Shown here piece after piece: positions 50,923 to 60,523 of a stretch of DNA of 64,000 bases (the stretch's first letter is position 1; every line of letters begins with the position of its first letter). Source of the DNA: Acetivibrio sp. MSJd-27 (GTDB taxonomy: Bacteria; Bacillota; Clostridia; UMGS1840; HGM11507); the NCBI RefSeq assembly GCF_018918095.1, contig NZ_JAHLPV010000003.1:62001-126000 (forward strand), given 5' to 3'. The notes under the pieces are model-generated. The model was not told the origin of the DNA, did not search any database, and saw nothing but the letters and a program-made list of their open reading frames with translations. A program made the position numbers and the translations under genes.

Positions 50923-53526
50923 TTAATTGAATTTATTTACGATCTCTTCAATAATCGCCTTATCATCCTCTGCATTGAGCGCCTCTCCGTCACTTATCAC
51001 AATAAGTCCCTGATCAACGCCTGTCTCCTGCCAGAAAATTGTCTTTCCTAAACCGCTTTCGACAAAGGCACGAAGCGGAAGCAAGGTACGGTCATTCTCA
51101 TCCGTAAAGGCAGCCACATCAATGGAAATATCCTGCCCATTGACGGTAATCTTTTTCTCGCCAATCACCGTTTTGATTTCCTTGTCGCCGAGTTTTACGG
51201 TAACGGTTTCCGTTGCTTCGTCATAGCCCACTTCCGCACCGAAGCTTTCTGCGATAAAGCGAACCGGGACTACTGTTCTTCCCTCAATTGTTGTAGCTTT
51301 CACCGCTCCGGAGGCATCAATCGGCTTCGCTTCTCCTTTTACCAGTGCTTCCGTTTTGCCAAGCATCAATGCAACGGATTTCGCAAGGACGGTATCCGCT
51401 GATTTTGCATCGTGGGACAGCACAATCTTGGATACGCTTACAATATCGGGATCTACAAAATAGAGATTTCCGTTTTCCACAATATCCAATGTATTCGTTC
51501 CTTTGTTATACAGTTCTTTTGTTTCCTTGGTGTCCATATCAACGGCAGTAATCCGGTTGCCGATGTTTGTATACAGAAGTCCGTCCTGACCAACCGCAAG
51601 GTTATAGACAAGCGCTCTCGTCTTTGTTAAGGTCAATTCAGAGTTTCCGATCGAAACTTCTTTGTTGATTTTCAATGTGGCCGGATCAACAAAAAGAAGG
51701 GTTTTCTGTGTTGCTACCATCAATTCTCCATTGGGAGCGAATTTTGCTTCCCCTGCATAGTACTGCGTCTTTTTGTCAGTTGTCAGCTTAATATCTACTT
51801 CTTTTTCCACTTTTCCGGTTGCATAATCCATCACAAAAAGCTTTGCCGGTGCGTCAATCGGATCAATTCCCAGACCGCCGTAAACATAGGTGGAACCATA
51901 GATTTTTCCGTCTTTGACCGCCACGCCGCCTACGCTCTGGTTTTTGATTGGTTCTGCCACCACCCGGGTTTTCCCGGTTTCCTTATTGTAAAATCCAATG
52001 GCGCCCCCAAGTCTGCCGTAGTCCGGCATAGAAGCCCAGATAACGTCCTCGCCGCCGTCCACCACGACAAGACCTCTGTCCTGATGCTGTTCTTCCATGT
52101 TCGCAACATATTTGGGGTTCTCATTTGTTTTCACCGCTTTGCTGGGATCATATACCTGCAGTCTTGCCTTTCCATACATGCCGCAGTAATATAAGCCGTC
52201 AATTTCCCGAATACCCTCAATCTGAAGGGAGGGGAATTCCAATTTATTTTTATCTGTTTTCGTATCGAAAACAATCGCCTTTGACCCCATATATGCACTG
52301 ACAAGCAATTCATCGTTGATACCTGCTTTCAGAGTCCGTATCTGTGTCGTATTGGCAGGAAGTACATCTTTTATCAATTCAACACTGTTTTTTTCCAGAT
52401 TAATGATAACAATTCCCTCTGTGCCCCCGCCGGCAACGATAGATTTTCCCGGATATTTGGTCTGATCCTTTAAAGTTACAACTTTAGGACTAACCAAATA
52501 CTGGCCGGTACCCATTTTAATTTCAGGGAACTCTTTTATCTCTTTTGTAGCTGGATTGTAAGAATACAAATGGGATTCCTTTGCACCGGCGGGGATGTTA
52601 TGGAAATAAACAACATCTCCGTCAAAATCCGTGAAGTGCAAGTGCAGTGTTTTGGGAATATAGTCAACCCATTCTTCCTTTTCCATGTCAAACACACACA
52701 GATAGTATGCGTTTACAGAACCTGCAATTTTACATCTTGCAAACAGATATTTGCCGGCTGTTGAAATCGCATAGAAATTGTTGACGTCACTTTCCGTGAA
52801 TGTTCCGTCCAGTGCGGGATTTTTCATTTCGGTTGTCTTTTTTGTTTTCACATCGTATTTCACAAAATTCGCGACCGGATCTCCCATGCTGCCCATAAAT
52901 ATTTTGTCATTATAGACGCCCATGGAACGGACATACTTTCCGACGACCATGTTGGAACCGACTGCCTCAAGCTTATCCGTCGCTGCATTGTATTTTACCA
53001 GCATAGCATTCGGATATGTACCAAAGTAGTAGTTGCCCTCCGAATCGAAGACGCCTTGCGTCATGACGGCGCTTTCTTCAAATACCGCCCCGTACCCCTT
53101 CAATTCATCCGTTTTTGGATTATAGCGGTAGAAATTACAGTAGGCCTGCGTTGCGATATTGATAATACCATCCGGCCCCATATCAACCGCATAGCTGACT
53201 TTTGCCGGCAAATCTTTGCCGTCTACAACATTGGTAAGCTCATGCTGAACCGTCACCTTCGCCTGATCCACATTATATGCAAAAAAGATAGCTGGAGGAC
53301 CTGAAGTGACCGCATACACGATCGTCTCACCGTTTTCATCCACCTGGGTTGTACTGCCTAAAATCTGGACGTCACTGATCGGCTTTCCAAGTTTGACCGG
53401 CTCGCTGGCTGTCAAAGAATTTAATTTCTCAGACTGGAAGCCCTCCGCTGAACCGAGTACCGCAAAGCACTGCATACACAGGCAAACCACAAGAAGTACG
53501 CTCAGTAGCATTTTTGTCTTTCTCAT
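50923..53526 (-). CDS. Secreted beta-propeller protein on a Cu-amine-oxidase-N stalk (867 aa)
   Basis: It has a signal peptide (MRKTKMLLSVLLVVCLCMQCFA, ending about GSAEG). A propeller of repeated strands spans about 40-680: GIINIATQAYCNFYRYNPKTDELKGYG, GNYYFGTYPNAMLVKYNAATD, KIFMGSMGDPVANFVKYD, GLYYCGMYGKARLQVYDPSK, GKIYGSTYVYGG, NLYFVDPDIV. Two Cu-amine-oxidase-N repeats end it (VVPVRFIAESFGAEVGYDE, LLPLRAFVESGLGKTIFWQE). It is a paralogue of the 824-aa protein, with the same YPNA motif and a similar stalk. AGGAGA precedes the ATG. The promoter has an extended -10 (TGC TATAAT). A role in glycan binding, sensing or lysis is possible, but nothing in the sequence fixes it. Confidence 0.88.
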   Translation of the reverse strand: MRKTKMLLSVLLVVCLCMQCFAVLGSAEGFQSEKLNSLTASEPVKLGKPISDVQILGSTTQVDENGETIVYAVTSGPPAIFFAYNVDQAKVTVQHELTNVVDGKDLPAKVSYAVDMGPDGIINIATQAYCNFYRYNPKTDELKGYGAVFEESAVMTQGVFDSEGNYYFGTYPNAMLVKYNAATDKLEAVGSNMVVGKYVRSMGVYNDKIFMGSMGDPVANFVKYDVKTKKTTEMKNPALDGTFTESDVNNFYAISTAGKYLFARCKIAGSVNAYYLCVFDMEKEEWVDYIPKTLHLHFTDFDGDVVYFHNIPAGAKESHLYSYNPATKEIKEFPEIKMGTGQYLVSPKVVTLKDQTKYPGKSIVAGGGTEGIVIINLEKNSVELIKDVLPANTTQIRTLKAGINDELLVSAYMGSKAIVFDTKTDKNKLEFPSLQIEGIREIDGLYYCGMYGKARLQVYDPSKAVKTNENPKYVANMEEQHQDRGLVVVDGGEDVIWASMPDYGRLGGAIGFYNKETGKTRVVAEPIKNQSVGGVAVKDGKIYGSTYVYGGLGIDPIDAPAKLFVMDYATGKVEKEVDIKLTTDKKTQYYAGEAKFAPNGELMVATQKTLLFVDPATLKINKEVSIGNSELTLTKTRALVYNLAVGQDGLLYTNIGNRITAVDMDTKETKELYNKGTNTLDIVENGNLYFVDPDIVSVSKIVLSHDAKSADTVLAKSVALMLGKTEALVKGEAKPIDASGAVKATTIEGRTVVPVRFIAESFGAEVGYDEATETVTVKLGDKEIKTVIGEKKITVNGQDISIDVAAFTDENDRTLLPLRAFVESGLGKTIFWQETGVDQGLIVISDGEALNAEDDKAIIEEIVNKFN

Positions 53527-53559
53527 CTTGATTTCTCCTTTTATTTTATTGGTACTTTT

Positions 53560-53568
53560 ATTATAGCA
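53560..53568 (-). promoter_or_regulatory. Extended -10 promoter of the 867-aa propeller gene
   Basis: On the minus strand TGC-TATAAT, a perfect extended -10, lies 33 bp before the start codon. No standard -35 is at 17 bp (TTGCAA is at 20 bp), which fits reliance on the TG extension or an activator. Confidence 0.55.
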
Positions 53569-53653
53569 TCTTTGTATATAGATTCTTGCAAAATATTTTT
53601 CACTTTTTGTACTTTTTGATAATTTTACGCCGATGAATAAAAAAGAGATGACA

Positions 53654-53683
53654 AAAAGGACCGGCGTTTTCGCCGGTCCTTTT
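53654..53683 (-). terminator. Strong intrinsic terminator of the S-layer-like gene
   Basis: A perfect 13-bp stem (53654-53666 with 53671-53683) with a 4-nt loop, followed on the minus strand by TTTTT. It lies 15 bp after the stop codon. Confidence 0.92.
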
Positions 53684-53698
53684 CTAAATCATTTCTGA

Positions 53699-56476
53699 TT
53701 AATAATTACCGTCTGTAACAACAATCGCAATGATAGGTTTGTTTTCATACTTCATAACGATTAATTTGTCAGTGTTCGGATATTCGCTGCCGTTCTTCGG
53801 ATCAGCTTTATCAGTGTTGATATCGTTGAATGCGGAATCACCATTGATAGATCTGATATCACCGGAAGCGTTCAGAGTTACTTTAACAGTCGGAACAGTG
53901 CCGGCCAGAGTAACAACTGCATAATCGTCACCGTCTCTGTCGGAAGGATCGATGTAGTATACGTTGCTGCCGGTTACATTGTAAACATAATCGGAGTATA
54001 CGAACTTGTCATCATCCTGATTGTCAACATCGCCGTTTGTGATAGCTTTTTTGCCGAGAATTTGAGCAGCTGTGAATACAACAGATACGCCGGAAGCTTC
54101 GCCGTTGGAATTAGCACTGTACTGAACGACATCACCTTTTGTGAAATCTGTGAAGCTGGAATCGCCAGAGTTGTTCTGAATTCTTGCATCATCCGGAACA
54201 ACAATCTCTACGATTTCATAGTTTACATAGCCTTTCAGCAATGTAGCCGGATCACCGTTGGAATCGTTCTTCGTACCAACACTTGTTACGAACATAGCAG
54301 CGGAATCAGGGCTTGCAATCGCTTTGATATCAACACCCAAAGCTGCGATGATGTTGTTGTTGGTAGAGTCGTATACGATTGTCTTGATGGTGTAATCTTC
54401 ATCAGCAGTCAAGCCGGAAGCACTTACAACAGACAGATCATCTTTCTTAGCAGATGCGATATCTACATCAGAGTTGAACAGATTCAAACCTTCTGTAACG
54501 AAGTAGCTGCCGATTCTTCCATCAGCTTTGTAAGTTAAGTCTTTGGTAGGTGTAGCGGACAGATAGCTGCTGTTCATAACAGAGAAGTCTGTGATCAACT
54601 GAGAAATCTGACCGGAAGAATTGGTTTTGTAACCAACCAGAGTCTTAGCCATAGCTTCAATTGTGCTGTAAGCTACTTTGTTGGAATCGGTACCAGCATA
54701 GTCGATTTCTTTCTGGCTAGCATCGTTGATTCTGATCTTGTTAGCCAGTTCAACAACAGAGAATTCACCTTTCTGGTTCATGATGCTTGCTTTGTAGGTG
54801 TAAGAATTGAATTCTTCTTTCGCTTCCAAACCGATGATGAAAGCAAAGTCACCCAGAGTTCCGCCGTCAACAGCGGTCTTATACAGAATGTTGCCAGCCA
54901 TATCTACGATGAATGCGCCTTCATCGCCGACTTTTACATATGTGTCATCGTTGCCTGCAACTTTGTATTCTGCATCACCAATCTTGAAGTAAGCAATTCC
55001 GTTGCTGTCAGATCTTTCAGAAATTGTACCGCTTATAACATTGTTGGTAACAATGATATCATAGAATGTGTCGGAACCGTCTTCGGAAGTAGCAACGTTC
55101 ACTACGTCATCTTTCTTGATGTCGGCCAGTGCAATTGCTTTACCGTCTTTATCTTTGATAGAGAAAGTAATGGTATCATCATCCGGATCCAGTTTCAGCC
55201 TGGAACTGCTGTATGTTTTCAGTGCGCTTGTGTTTGCCAGAATAGTGTTAGTTCTTTCATTTGCAGAATCAACAACAAAGGAATCGTATTTTTCAACAAT
55301 TGCCATATCATACTTGTTGTCGTTGCCGTTTTCAATCAGTTTGATGGATGTGAAATCAGCATTGTCATCTGTGAACAGAGCTTCAAATGCAGGCTCATCC
55401 ATTTCACCTGTGCTCAGGTTTTCATATGCAGCAAAGCTGCTATCCAGTTTAACTTTCAGTGCTTTGTCATCGTTGCTGTCATTTTTGTAGTAGGACAATT
55501 CATTGTTATGAAAATCAACACTGTCTACCTGTTTTTTGGTAAGGGTCAGAGTTTTGTTTCTTCCGGCTTTCGGAGCGATTGCTTTCAGAATCAAGTCGGA
55601 ATCATCGTTCATATCGATGTAAGCAACGCAGGAATATCCTCTCATGGAAGCAACGTCAACACTTTCACCATAAGTCAAATTAGCTGCGGAGCCGTAACCA
55701 ATGTCGCTGTCATCCCATTTGCTGTCTTCTTTTGTGATCTTGAAGGAAACCTGATCTGCCTGATCTTTGTTGAAGTACAGTTTTTCAACAGTACCTTCCA
55801 CTTTAGCGATTTTCAGTTTGCTGTACAGCAGAGATGTGCTGTCATCAACCTGGAATTCATCGCCGTTGCTACCGCCGATAGTTTTCTGAACCATCATCGG
55901 AACGTCCAAAGAATTGTAAACCAGTCTTGCAACAACTGCTCTGGATGCTTTGTCACCGATTTTGCCGGAAGCACCAACTGTGATGCCGTCAGCGTTTGCC
56001 TGAGCCAGGTAAGATGTTGGATAAGCATCTGCTACGTTTCTGAATTTAACGCCGTAGCCCAGTGCGCATTCGATCATTTTAACAGCCTGTTCGTACAGAA
56101 CTTCATCGTCAGGACCGAAGTTTCCGTCGCCGTAACCTAGGATGATCCCCTGCTGGTTAGCGATCTGAACATAACCGGAAGCCCAGTGATCAGCCGGAAC
56201 GTCTGTGAAAATAGTGTTAACGGAAGCGCCTTTTGCAGCATCTTCCATGCCCAGAGCTCTCACGATTACAGCAGCAAATTCTGCTCTTGTAATTGTTTTG
56301 TCGGGGCCGAATGTGCCGTCTTCATAGCCAACTAACAGGCCTAAAGAAGACATTACCTGCACAGCTTCGTTGTAGCTGGCATCTTCAGAGACATCAGAGA
56401 AGCTTGCGAAAGCAACTGAACTCAGTGCCATTGCCAGTACGATAACTAAAGCTGTAACTTTTTTGAGGTTTTTCAT
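53699..56476 (-). CDS. S-layer-like protein with N-terminal SLH repeats, possible main S-layer subunit (925 aa)
   Basis: An ATG at 56476 after AGGGAGGA is chosen; an in-frame TTG two codons upstream is less likely. It has a signal peptide (KVTALVIVLAMALSSVAFA). SLH repeats at about 24-180 (FSDVSEDASYNEAVQVMSSLGLLVG, FGPDKTITRAEFAAVIVRALG, FGPDDEVLYEQAVKMIECALG, ASRAVVARLVYNSLDVPMMVQ) precede a Ser/Asp/Thr-rich extracellular scaffold of about 740 residues. That scaffold shares NKYDMAIVEKYD, SGTISERSDSNGIAYFKIG and DFAFIIGLEAKE patterns with the proteins at 9863-12979 and 39182-41902. It is very acidic with few Cys, like S-layer proteins. A perfect consensus promoter, a 130-nt leader and a strong terminator suggest high expression as a single gene. 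Confidence 0.9.
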   Translation of the reverse strand: MKNLKKVTALVIVLAMALSSVAFASFSDVSEDASYNEAVQVMSSLGLLVGYEDGTFGPDKTITRAEFAAVIVRALGMEDAAKGASVNTIFTDVPADHWASGYVQIANQQGIILGYGDGNFGPDDEVLYEQAVKMIECALGYGVKFRNVADAYPTSYLAQANADGITVGASGKIGDKASRAVVARLVYNSLDVPMMVQKTIGGSNGDEFQVDDSTSLLYSKLKIAKVEGTVEKLYFNKDQADQVSFKITKEDSKWDDSDIGYGSAANLTYGESVDVASMRGYSCVAYIDMNDDSDLILKAIAPKAGRNKTLTLTKKQVDSVDFHNNELSYYKNDSNDDKALKVKLDSSFAAYENLSTGEMDEPAFEALFTDDNADFTSIKLIENGNDNKYDMAIVEKYDSFVVDSANERTNTILANTSALKTYSSSRLKLDPDDDTITFSIKDKDGKAIALADIKKDDVVNVATSEDGSDTFYDIIVTNNVISGTISERSDSNGIAYFKIGDAEYKVAGNDDTYVKVGDEGAFIVDMAGNILYKTAVDGGTLGDFAFIIGLEAKEEFNSYTYKASIMNQKGEFSVVELANKIRINDASQKEIDYAGTDSNKVAYSTIEAMAKTLVGYKTNSSGQISQLITDFSVMNSSYLSATPTKDLTYKADGRIGSYFVTEGLNLFNSDVDIASAKKDDLSVVSASGLTADEDYTIKTIVYDSTNNNIIAALGVDIKAIASPDSAAMFVTSVGTKNDSNGDPATLLKGYVNYEIVEIVVPDDARIQNNSGDSSFTDFTKGDVVQYSANSNGEASGVSVVFTAAQILGKKAITNGDVDNQDDDKFVYSDYVYNVTGSNVYYIDPSDRDGDDYAVVTLAGTVPTVKVTLNASGDIRSINGDSAFNDINTDKADPKNGSEYPNTDKLIVMKYENKPIIAIVVTDGNY

Positions 56477-56613
56477 ACTCAAATTCCTCCCTTATAAAAT
56501 TAATTTTTCATTTTCGAAAGAGTTTCTTTATAGGTCACATACACCTCTTTCTACCATGTATGCTTCCTTCAAAATGGATCGCCGCCAAAAGGTGGGACCC
56601 AATCTTTGACTTG

Positions 56614-56642
56614 ATTATAACAAAGGTTTCTTAGGGTGTCAA
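56614..56642 (-). promoter_or_regulatory. Perfect consensus sigma-A promoter of the S-layer-like gene
   Basis: On the minus strand TTGACA (56642-56637), 17 bp, TATAAT (56619-56614). Transcription would start about 130 nt before the ATG. The long leader may stabilise the mRNA, as known for S-layer transcripts. Confidence 0.9.
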
Positions 56643-56685
56643 TCATTGTAACATAACTGTAATGATACTGTATCTTTTTTGTCTT

Positions 56686-58290
56686 TTACCCTTGATTCTG
56701 TAACGATGCGGCAACAAAGTCGCGGAACAGCGGGTGGGGCCTCTCCGGTCTGGACTTGAATTCGGGATGGAATTGTACGCCCACAAACCAAGGATGATCA
56801 CCCAGTTCAACAATTTCAACCAAACTGCCGTTGGGGGATTTTCCCGCCAGAATCAGCCCTTTGCTTTCTAAGGTTTCACGGAACGCATTGTTGAATTCAT
56901 AACGGTGTCTGTGCCGTTCCGAAATTTCAATTGTATGGTAAGCGTCAAACGCTTTTGTTCCTTCTTTCAATACACAAGGGTATTTGCCCAGCCGCATTGT
57001 TCCTCCCAAATCGCTGATCTCGTACTGTTCCTGCATCAGGTCGATAACCGGGAAATCTGTCTTGGGATTCAGCTCTTTGGAGTGAGCACCCTTTAAGCCG
57101 GCTACATTCCTGGCAAACTCTACAACCGCCAGCTGCATACCCAGGCAGATACCAAAGAAAGGCACCTTGTGTTCCCTGGCATATTTGACCGCTGTAATCT
57201 TGCCTTCAATACCTCTGTCCCCGAACCCGCCGGGAACCAGAATGCCATCCGCGTCTGAGAGCATCTCGTCCGCTTTCTCCTCTGTCAGATACTCGGAATT
57301 GATCCATTTGATTTCGACAGCGGTGCCGTTGTAATATCCGGCATGTTTTAAGGCCTCTGCTATACTGATATAGGCGTCATGCAGATCGACATATTTGCCA
57401 ACCAGAGCAATCTTTGTGCGCTTTTCGAGATTCTTGATCCGTTCCACCAAGCTTTGCAAATCCGAGAGGTCAATCTCACCGGGAGAAAGGTTCAATCGTT
57501 CCAGAACAACCTTGGAGATGTTCTGTTTCTCCAGCATCAGCGGAACCTCATACAATACATGAGCATCCAAATTCTCAATGACACACTCGCTTTTCATATT
57601 GCAGAAAAGTCCAAGTTTGTCCTTCAGTTCCTTTGACAGAGGGATTTCCGAGCGACAGACAATCATGTCTGGCTGAATTCCCAAGCCCAGGAGTTCTTTC
57701 ACGCTGTGCTGTGAGGGCTTTGATTTCTGTTCGCCGGAGGAAGCCAGATAGGGAACCAATGTCACATGAATGAACATACAGTTCTCGCGACCGACCTCGC
57801 AGGCCACCTGCCGAATCGCCTCGATAAAAGGCAAGCTTTCGATATCGCCGACTGTGCCGCCGATCTCGGTGATCACAATCTCTGTGTTTGTCTCTTTTGC
57901 AACTCTGTAAATATTGTGCTTGATTTCATTTGTTATATGCGGAATCACCTGAACGGTACCGCCGAGATAATCGCCCCGGCGTTCCTTGTTCAAAACGGAC
58001 CAGTAAACGCGGCCAGCGGTCACATTGGAAAACTGGTTCAGATTCTCGTCAATGAATCGTTCGTAATGCCCCAAATCCAAATCCGTCTCAGCACCATCTT
58101 CGGTTACAAAGACTTCCCCGTGCTGATAGGGACTCATTGTCCCCGGATCCACATTGATGTACGGATCGAATTTCTGGGTTGTTACGTGATAGCCTCTCAA
58201 TTTCAGAAGTTTGCCGAGGGACGCCGCCGTGATGCCCTTTCCTAAACCGGAAACAACACCGCCGGTTACAAAAATATATTTTACTGCCAT
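56686..58290 (-). CDS. pyrG: CTP synthase
   Basis: This 534-residue enzyme makes CTP from UTP with ATP and glutamine, the last step of pyrimidine nucleotide synthesis. The N-terminal synthetase domain begins [29 protein letters not shown] and includes [40 protein letters not shown]. The C-terminal glutamine amidotransferase has [30 protein letters not shown] (nucleophile Cys at about 380) and VGVQFHPEF. The ATG at 58290 is preferred because the protein family starts here and GGGGAGG lies upstream, although the frame stays open. Length matches the family (about 535). A perfect consensus promoter is just upstream. Confidence 0.98.
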   Translation of the reverse strand: MAVKYIFVTGGVVSGLGKGITAASLGKLLKLRGYHVTTQKFDPYINVDPGTMSPYQHGEVFVTEDGAETDLDLGHYERFIDENLNQFSNVTAGRVYWSVLNKERRGDYLGGTVQVIPHITNEIKHNIYRVAKETNTEIVITEIGGTVGDIESLPFIEAIRQVACEVGRENCMFIHVTLVPYLASSGEQKSKPSQHSVKELLGLGIQPDMIVCRSEIPLSKELKDKLGLFCNMKSECVIENLDAHVLYEVPLMLEKQNISKVVLERLNLSPGEIDLSDLQSLVERIKNLEKRTKIALVGKYVDLHDAYISIAEALKHAGYYNGTAVEIKWINSEYLTEEKADEMLSDADGILVPGGFGDRGIEGKITAVKYAREHKVPFFGICLGMQLAVVEFARNVAGLKGAHSKELNPKTDFPVIDLMQEQYEISDLGGTMRLGKYPCVLKEGTKAFDAYHTIEISERHRHRYEFNNAFRETLESKGLILAGKSPNGSLVEIVELGDHPWFVGVQFHPEFKSRPERPHPLFRDFVAASLQNQG

Positions 58291-58328
58291 TTCTCGACAT
58301 ACCTCCCCTTCATTCAGCATATGTTTTG

Positions 58329-58357
58329 ATTATATTGTAAATTAGGTGTTTTGTCAA
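58329..58357 (-). promoter_or_regulatory. Perfect consensus sigma-A promoter of pyrG
   Basis: On the minus strand TTGACA (58357-58352), 17 bp, TATAAT (58334-58329), about 40 bp before the pyrG start. No attenuator-like hairpin is seen between it and the start codon. Confidence 0.88.
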
Positions 58358-58385
58358 GTGATTTGTTCATTCCTTCACAGAATTT

Positions 58386-60086
58386 TCACATTGAGAAAAA
58401 ACACAAATTTTCGAAACCATTATACATCAACTCAGGAGAAAGATCAACAACAATTCCATTTTTTCTGTCGAATGCAAACAGTTTTTTTTCATCCTCAAAA
58501 CAGAACAATTCAAAGTCCACGATTTTCTTTCTTTCCTTTGGTTTGTATACGCTGAGCCAGGGGAAATACTTCAAAACAGCCTCCTCATTATCCAGCAGTT
58601 CGAAAAAAGCTTTCGACGCCTGTTTGGACTTAAAGTTGGCAAAGCAGCCGGGAAGCGGCCCTCTGTTTTTTTGGACGTAATCATACTTCAAATGTTCCAA
58701 AAAATCATCGCTTTTTTTCAGCTCTAACATCCGGTAAATCCTTCCTATCAGCGCAAACTGTTCTTTGAAGGACAGTCTCCCCTCCCCCTTCAAAGCTTGT
58801 CCCAGCGCGTCAAAGAATGCGGACGGTCGGATTTCATTTTCGTCGAACACATAGTTCAGTGCCGTCACAAAGCTGCGTGAATTGTGATATATCTCCACAG
58901 CTTCCTCCATATCCTTGAGGCGCATGAGCTCCGGAAAGGAGATACTGTCGTTTTTCAGCACCTCATAGGGAGGCTCTTTTCGATATATATAATGAAAGAG
59001 GTCTGCCTCTCTTCTGATTTTCGATCCATACAGCATCTTTAAAAAGCCCAGCTGCAGAATATCGGGCTTCAGCCGGTATATTTCATCAAAGCTATTATAA
59101 AAGGATTGCAGGTCTTCCTTCGGCAAGCCGGCGATCAGATCGAGATGCAGCCGCATTTTGCACTGCTTCAGCAACCCCACATTGTGCTTGAGCTTTTCAA
59201 GGGAATTTGTCCGGCAAATCAGACGGGAAGTCTCCGAATTGGTGGTCTGCACGCCCGCCTCAAACTGGATGATTCCGGCCGGTGCTGTCTTCAACAATTC
59301 CAGCGTCTCCTCGTCAAACAGATCCGCCCCTACCTCAAAATGAAAACAGGTTTCCCTGCTGTTTTCTATAATATATTGAAAGATTTCATAAGCACGCTTC
59401 CTGTCATAATTAAAAGTGCGGTCCACCAGCTTTACCTTTCGGATCTTCTTATCAATAAACAGCTGAAGCTCCCTTTTGATCCGATCCATAGGCAGAGCCC
59501 GCACGCCTTCGGACAAGGAGGAAATGCAGAAGGAACAGTGAAAGGGACAACCTCTTGTCGTCTCATAATACACCGCGCGGTTCTGCAAACCTGCCAGCTC
59601 ATTCTCCCCATAAACAAAAGGGATGTCCTCCAGCGGAACATTACCGGCAAGCCCATTGTCAAACGCCGGCGTCATGATGCCCTTGATTGTTTCTGGCGGC
59701 ATTCCCTGCAGATACTGAGAAAGAGGAAGTTCGCCTTCCCCTTTTATGATGAAATCTGCCGCATATTCCGAAAATACATCCCGTTCCCGAAAGGATACCT
59801 CCGGCCCTCCGATAAAAAGAGTTTTTTCAGGAGCCAGAGCCTTGATATCAAAGCTCAGCTGCTTTACAAGCTGGGCATTCCATATGTAACAGGAAAGTCC
59901 AACGATATCGCCGTCAGCTTTCATGATACGATCCAGTATGGTGAAATAGGGATCGTTGATGGTACATTCTACACAGCAGGGCGCGGCAAATCCTTGTTTC
60001 ACCAGATAACTTTTCAGGCTTCGGACCGAGAGGGAGGTATGGGAATATTTCGCATTTACAGCGGCTAATGTCAATTGTTTTTTCAT
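58386..60086 (-). CDS. B12-binding domain radical SAM protein (DUF4080 type)
   Basis: This 566-residue cytoplasmic protein has an N-terminal cobalamin-binding Rossmann domain (about 1-135: LTLAAVNAKYSHTSLSVRSLKSYL, DGDIVGLSCYIWNAQLV, LFIGGPEVSF). The radical SAM barrel carries the [4Fe-4S] motif in YYETTRGCPFHCSFCISSL (Cys at about 176, 180, 183) and a C-terminal domain of the DUF4080 kind (KNRGPLPGCFANFKSK). Such enzymes are often methyltransferases; the substrate is unknown. The ATG at 60086 overlaps the dgkA stop by 4 bp (ATGA), so the two are coupled. It is the last gene of the yqfC-to-dgkA series. Confidence 0.92.
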   Translation of the reverse strand: MKKQLTLAAVNAKYSHTSLSVRSLKSYLVKQGFAAPCCVECTINDPYFTILDRIMKADGDIVGLSCYIWNAQLVKQLSFDIKALAPEKTLFIGGPEVSFRERDVFSEYAADFIIKGEGELPLSQYLQGMPPETIKGIMTPAFDNGLAGNVPLEDIPFVYGENELAGLQNRAVYYETTRGCPFHCSFCISSLSEGVRALPMDRIKRELQLFIDKKIRKVKLVDRTFNYDRKRAYEIFQYIIENSRETCFHFEVGADLFDEETLELLKTAPAGIIQFEAGVQTTNSETSRLICRTNSLEKLKHNVGLLKQCKMRLHLDLIAGLPKEDLQSFYNSFDEIYRLKPDILQLGFLKMLYGSKIRREADLFHYIYRKEPPYEVLKNDSISFPELMRLKDMEEAVEIYHNSRSFVTALNYVFDENEIRPSAFFDALGQALKGEGRLSFKEQFALIGRIYRMLELKKSDDFLEHLKYDYVQKNRGPLPGCFANFKSKQASKAFFELLDNEEAVLKYFPWLSVYKPKERKKIVDFELFCFEDEKKLFAFDRKNGIVVDLSPELMYNGFENLCFFSM

Positions 60087-60454
60087 AGAGACAGCCACCC
60101 CATCCATTCCAAAAAAGGCGGCAGGAAGACCATCACTCCGATAACCGCCGCAACGATTGCACAGATCAGGACGGCTCCCGCGGCAATATCCTTTGTCTTT
60201 TTCACTTTTTCATTATATTCTCCGCAGATGAGATCCAGCGTATTCTCAATTGCCGTGTTAAAAATTTCTGCGCCCATTACCAAGGCAATTGCCAGAAGCA
60301 CTGCCGCAGTCTGAGACACAGGCAGTTTGAAAAACAGCCCTGCGCCGATCGCCAGTACTGCCGCCAGCGTATGTATCTTGAAATTCCGTTCCTCAAAAAA
60401 ACATTGCCGCACTCCTGCCCAGGCATAGCGGAAGCTTTGAAACAGCTTATGCAT
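60083..60454 (-). CDS. dgkA: Diacylglycerol kinase family (undecaprenol kinase type)
   Basis: This 123-residue integral membrane protein has three hydrophobic segments (HTLAAVLAIGAGLFFKL, AAVLLAIALVMGAEIFNTAIENTLDL, AGAVLICAIVAAVIGVMVFLPPF). The family motifs are present: EERNFKIH near the start, EIFNTAIENTLDL with the catalytic Glu and KDIAAGAVL. In Gram-positive bacteria it phosphorylates undecaprenol to feed cell-wall synthesis. Length is typical (about 120-130). The gene sits after ybeY as in Bacillus, 69 bp downstream. Confidence 0.95.
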   Translation of the reverse strand: MHKLFQSFRYAWAGVRQCFFEERNFKIHTLAAVLAIGAGLFFKLPVSQTAAVLLAIALVMGAEIFNTAIENTLDLICGEYNEKVKKTKDIAAGAVLICAIVAAVIGVMVFLPPFLEWMGWLSL

Positions 60455-60523
60455 TTAATCACTCCATTCCGCTGTGCAGTATACACAGCGCATTTTTTCG
60501 CTTTTGTTTCATCATGAGAGCCC

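Noticed and set aside
56477-56607. Riboswitch in the S-layer gene leader
   Set aside because: No known aptamer core or terminator/antiterminator pair was found. A long stabilising leader is enough to explain it.
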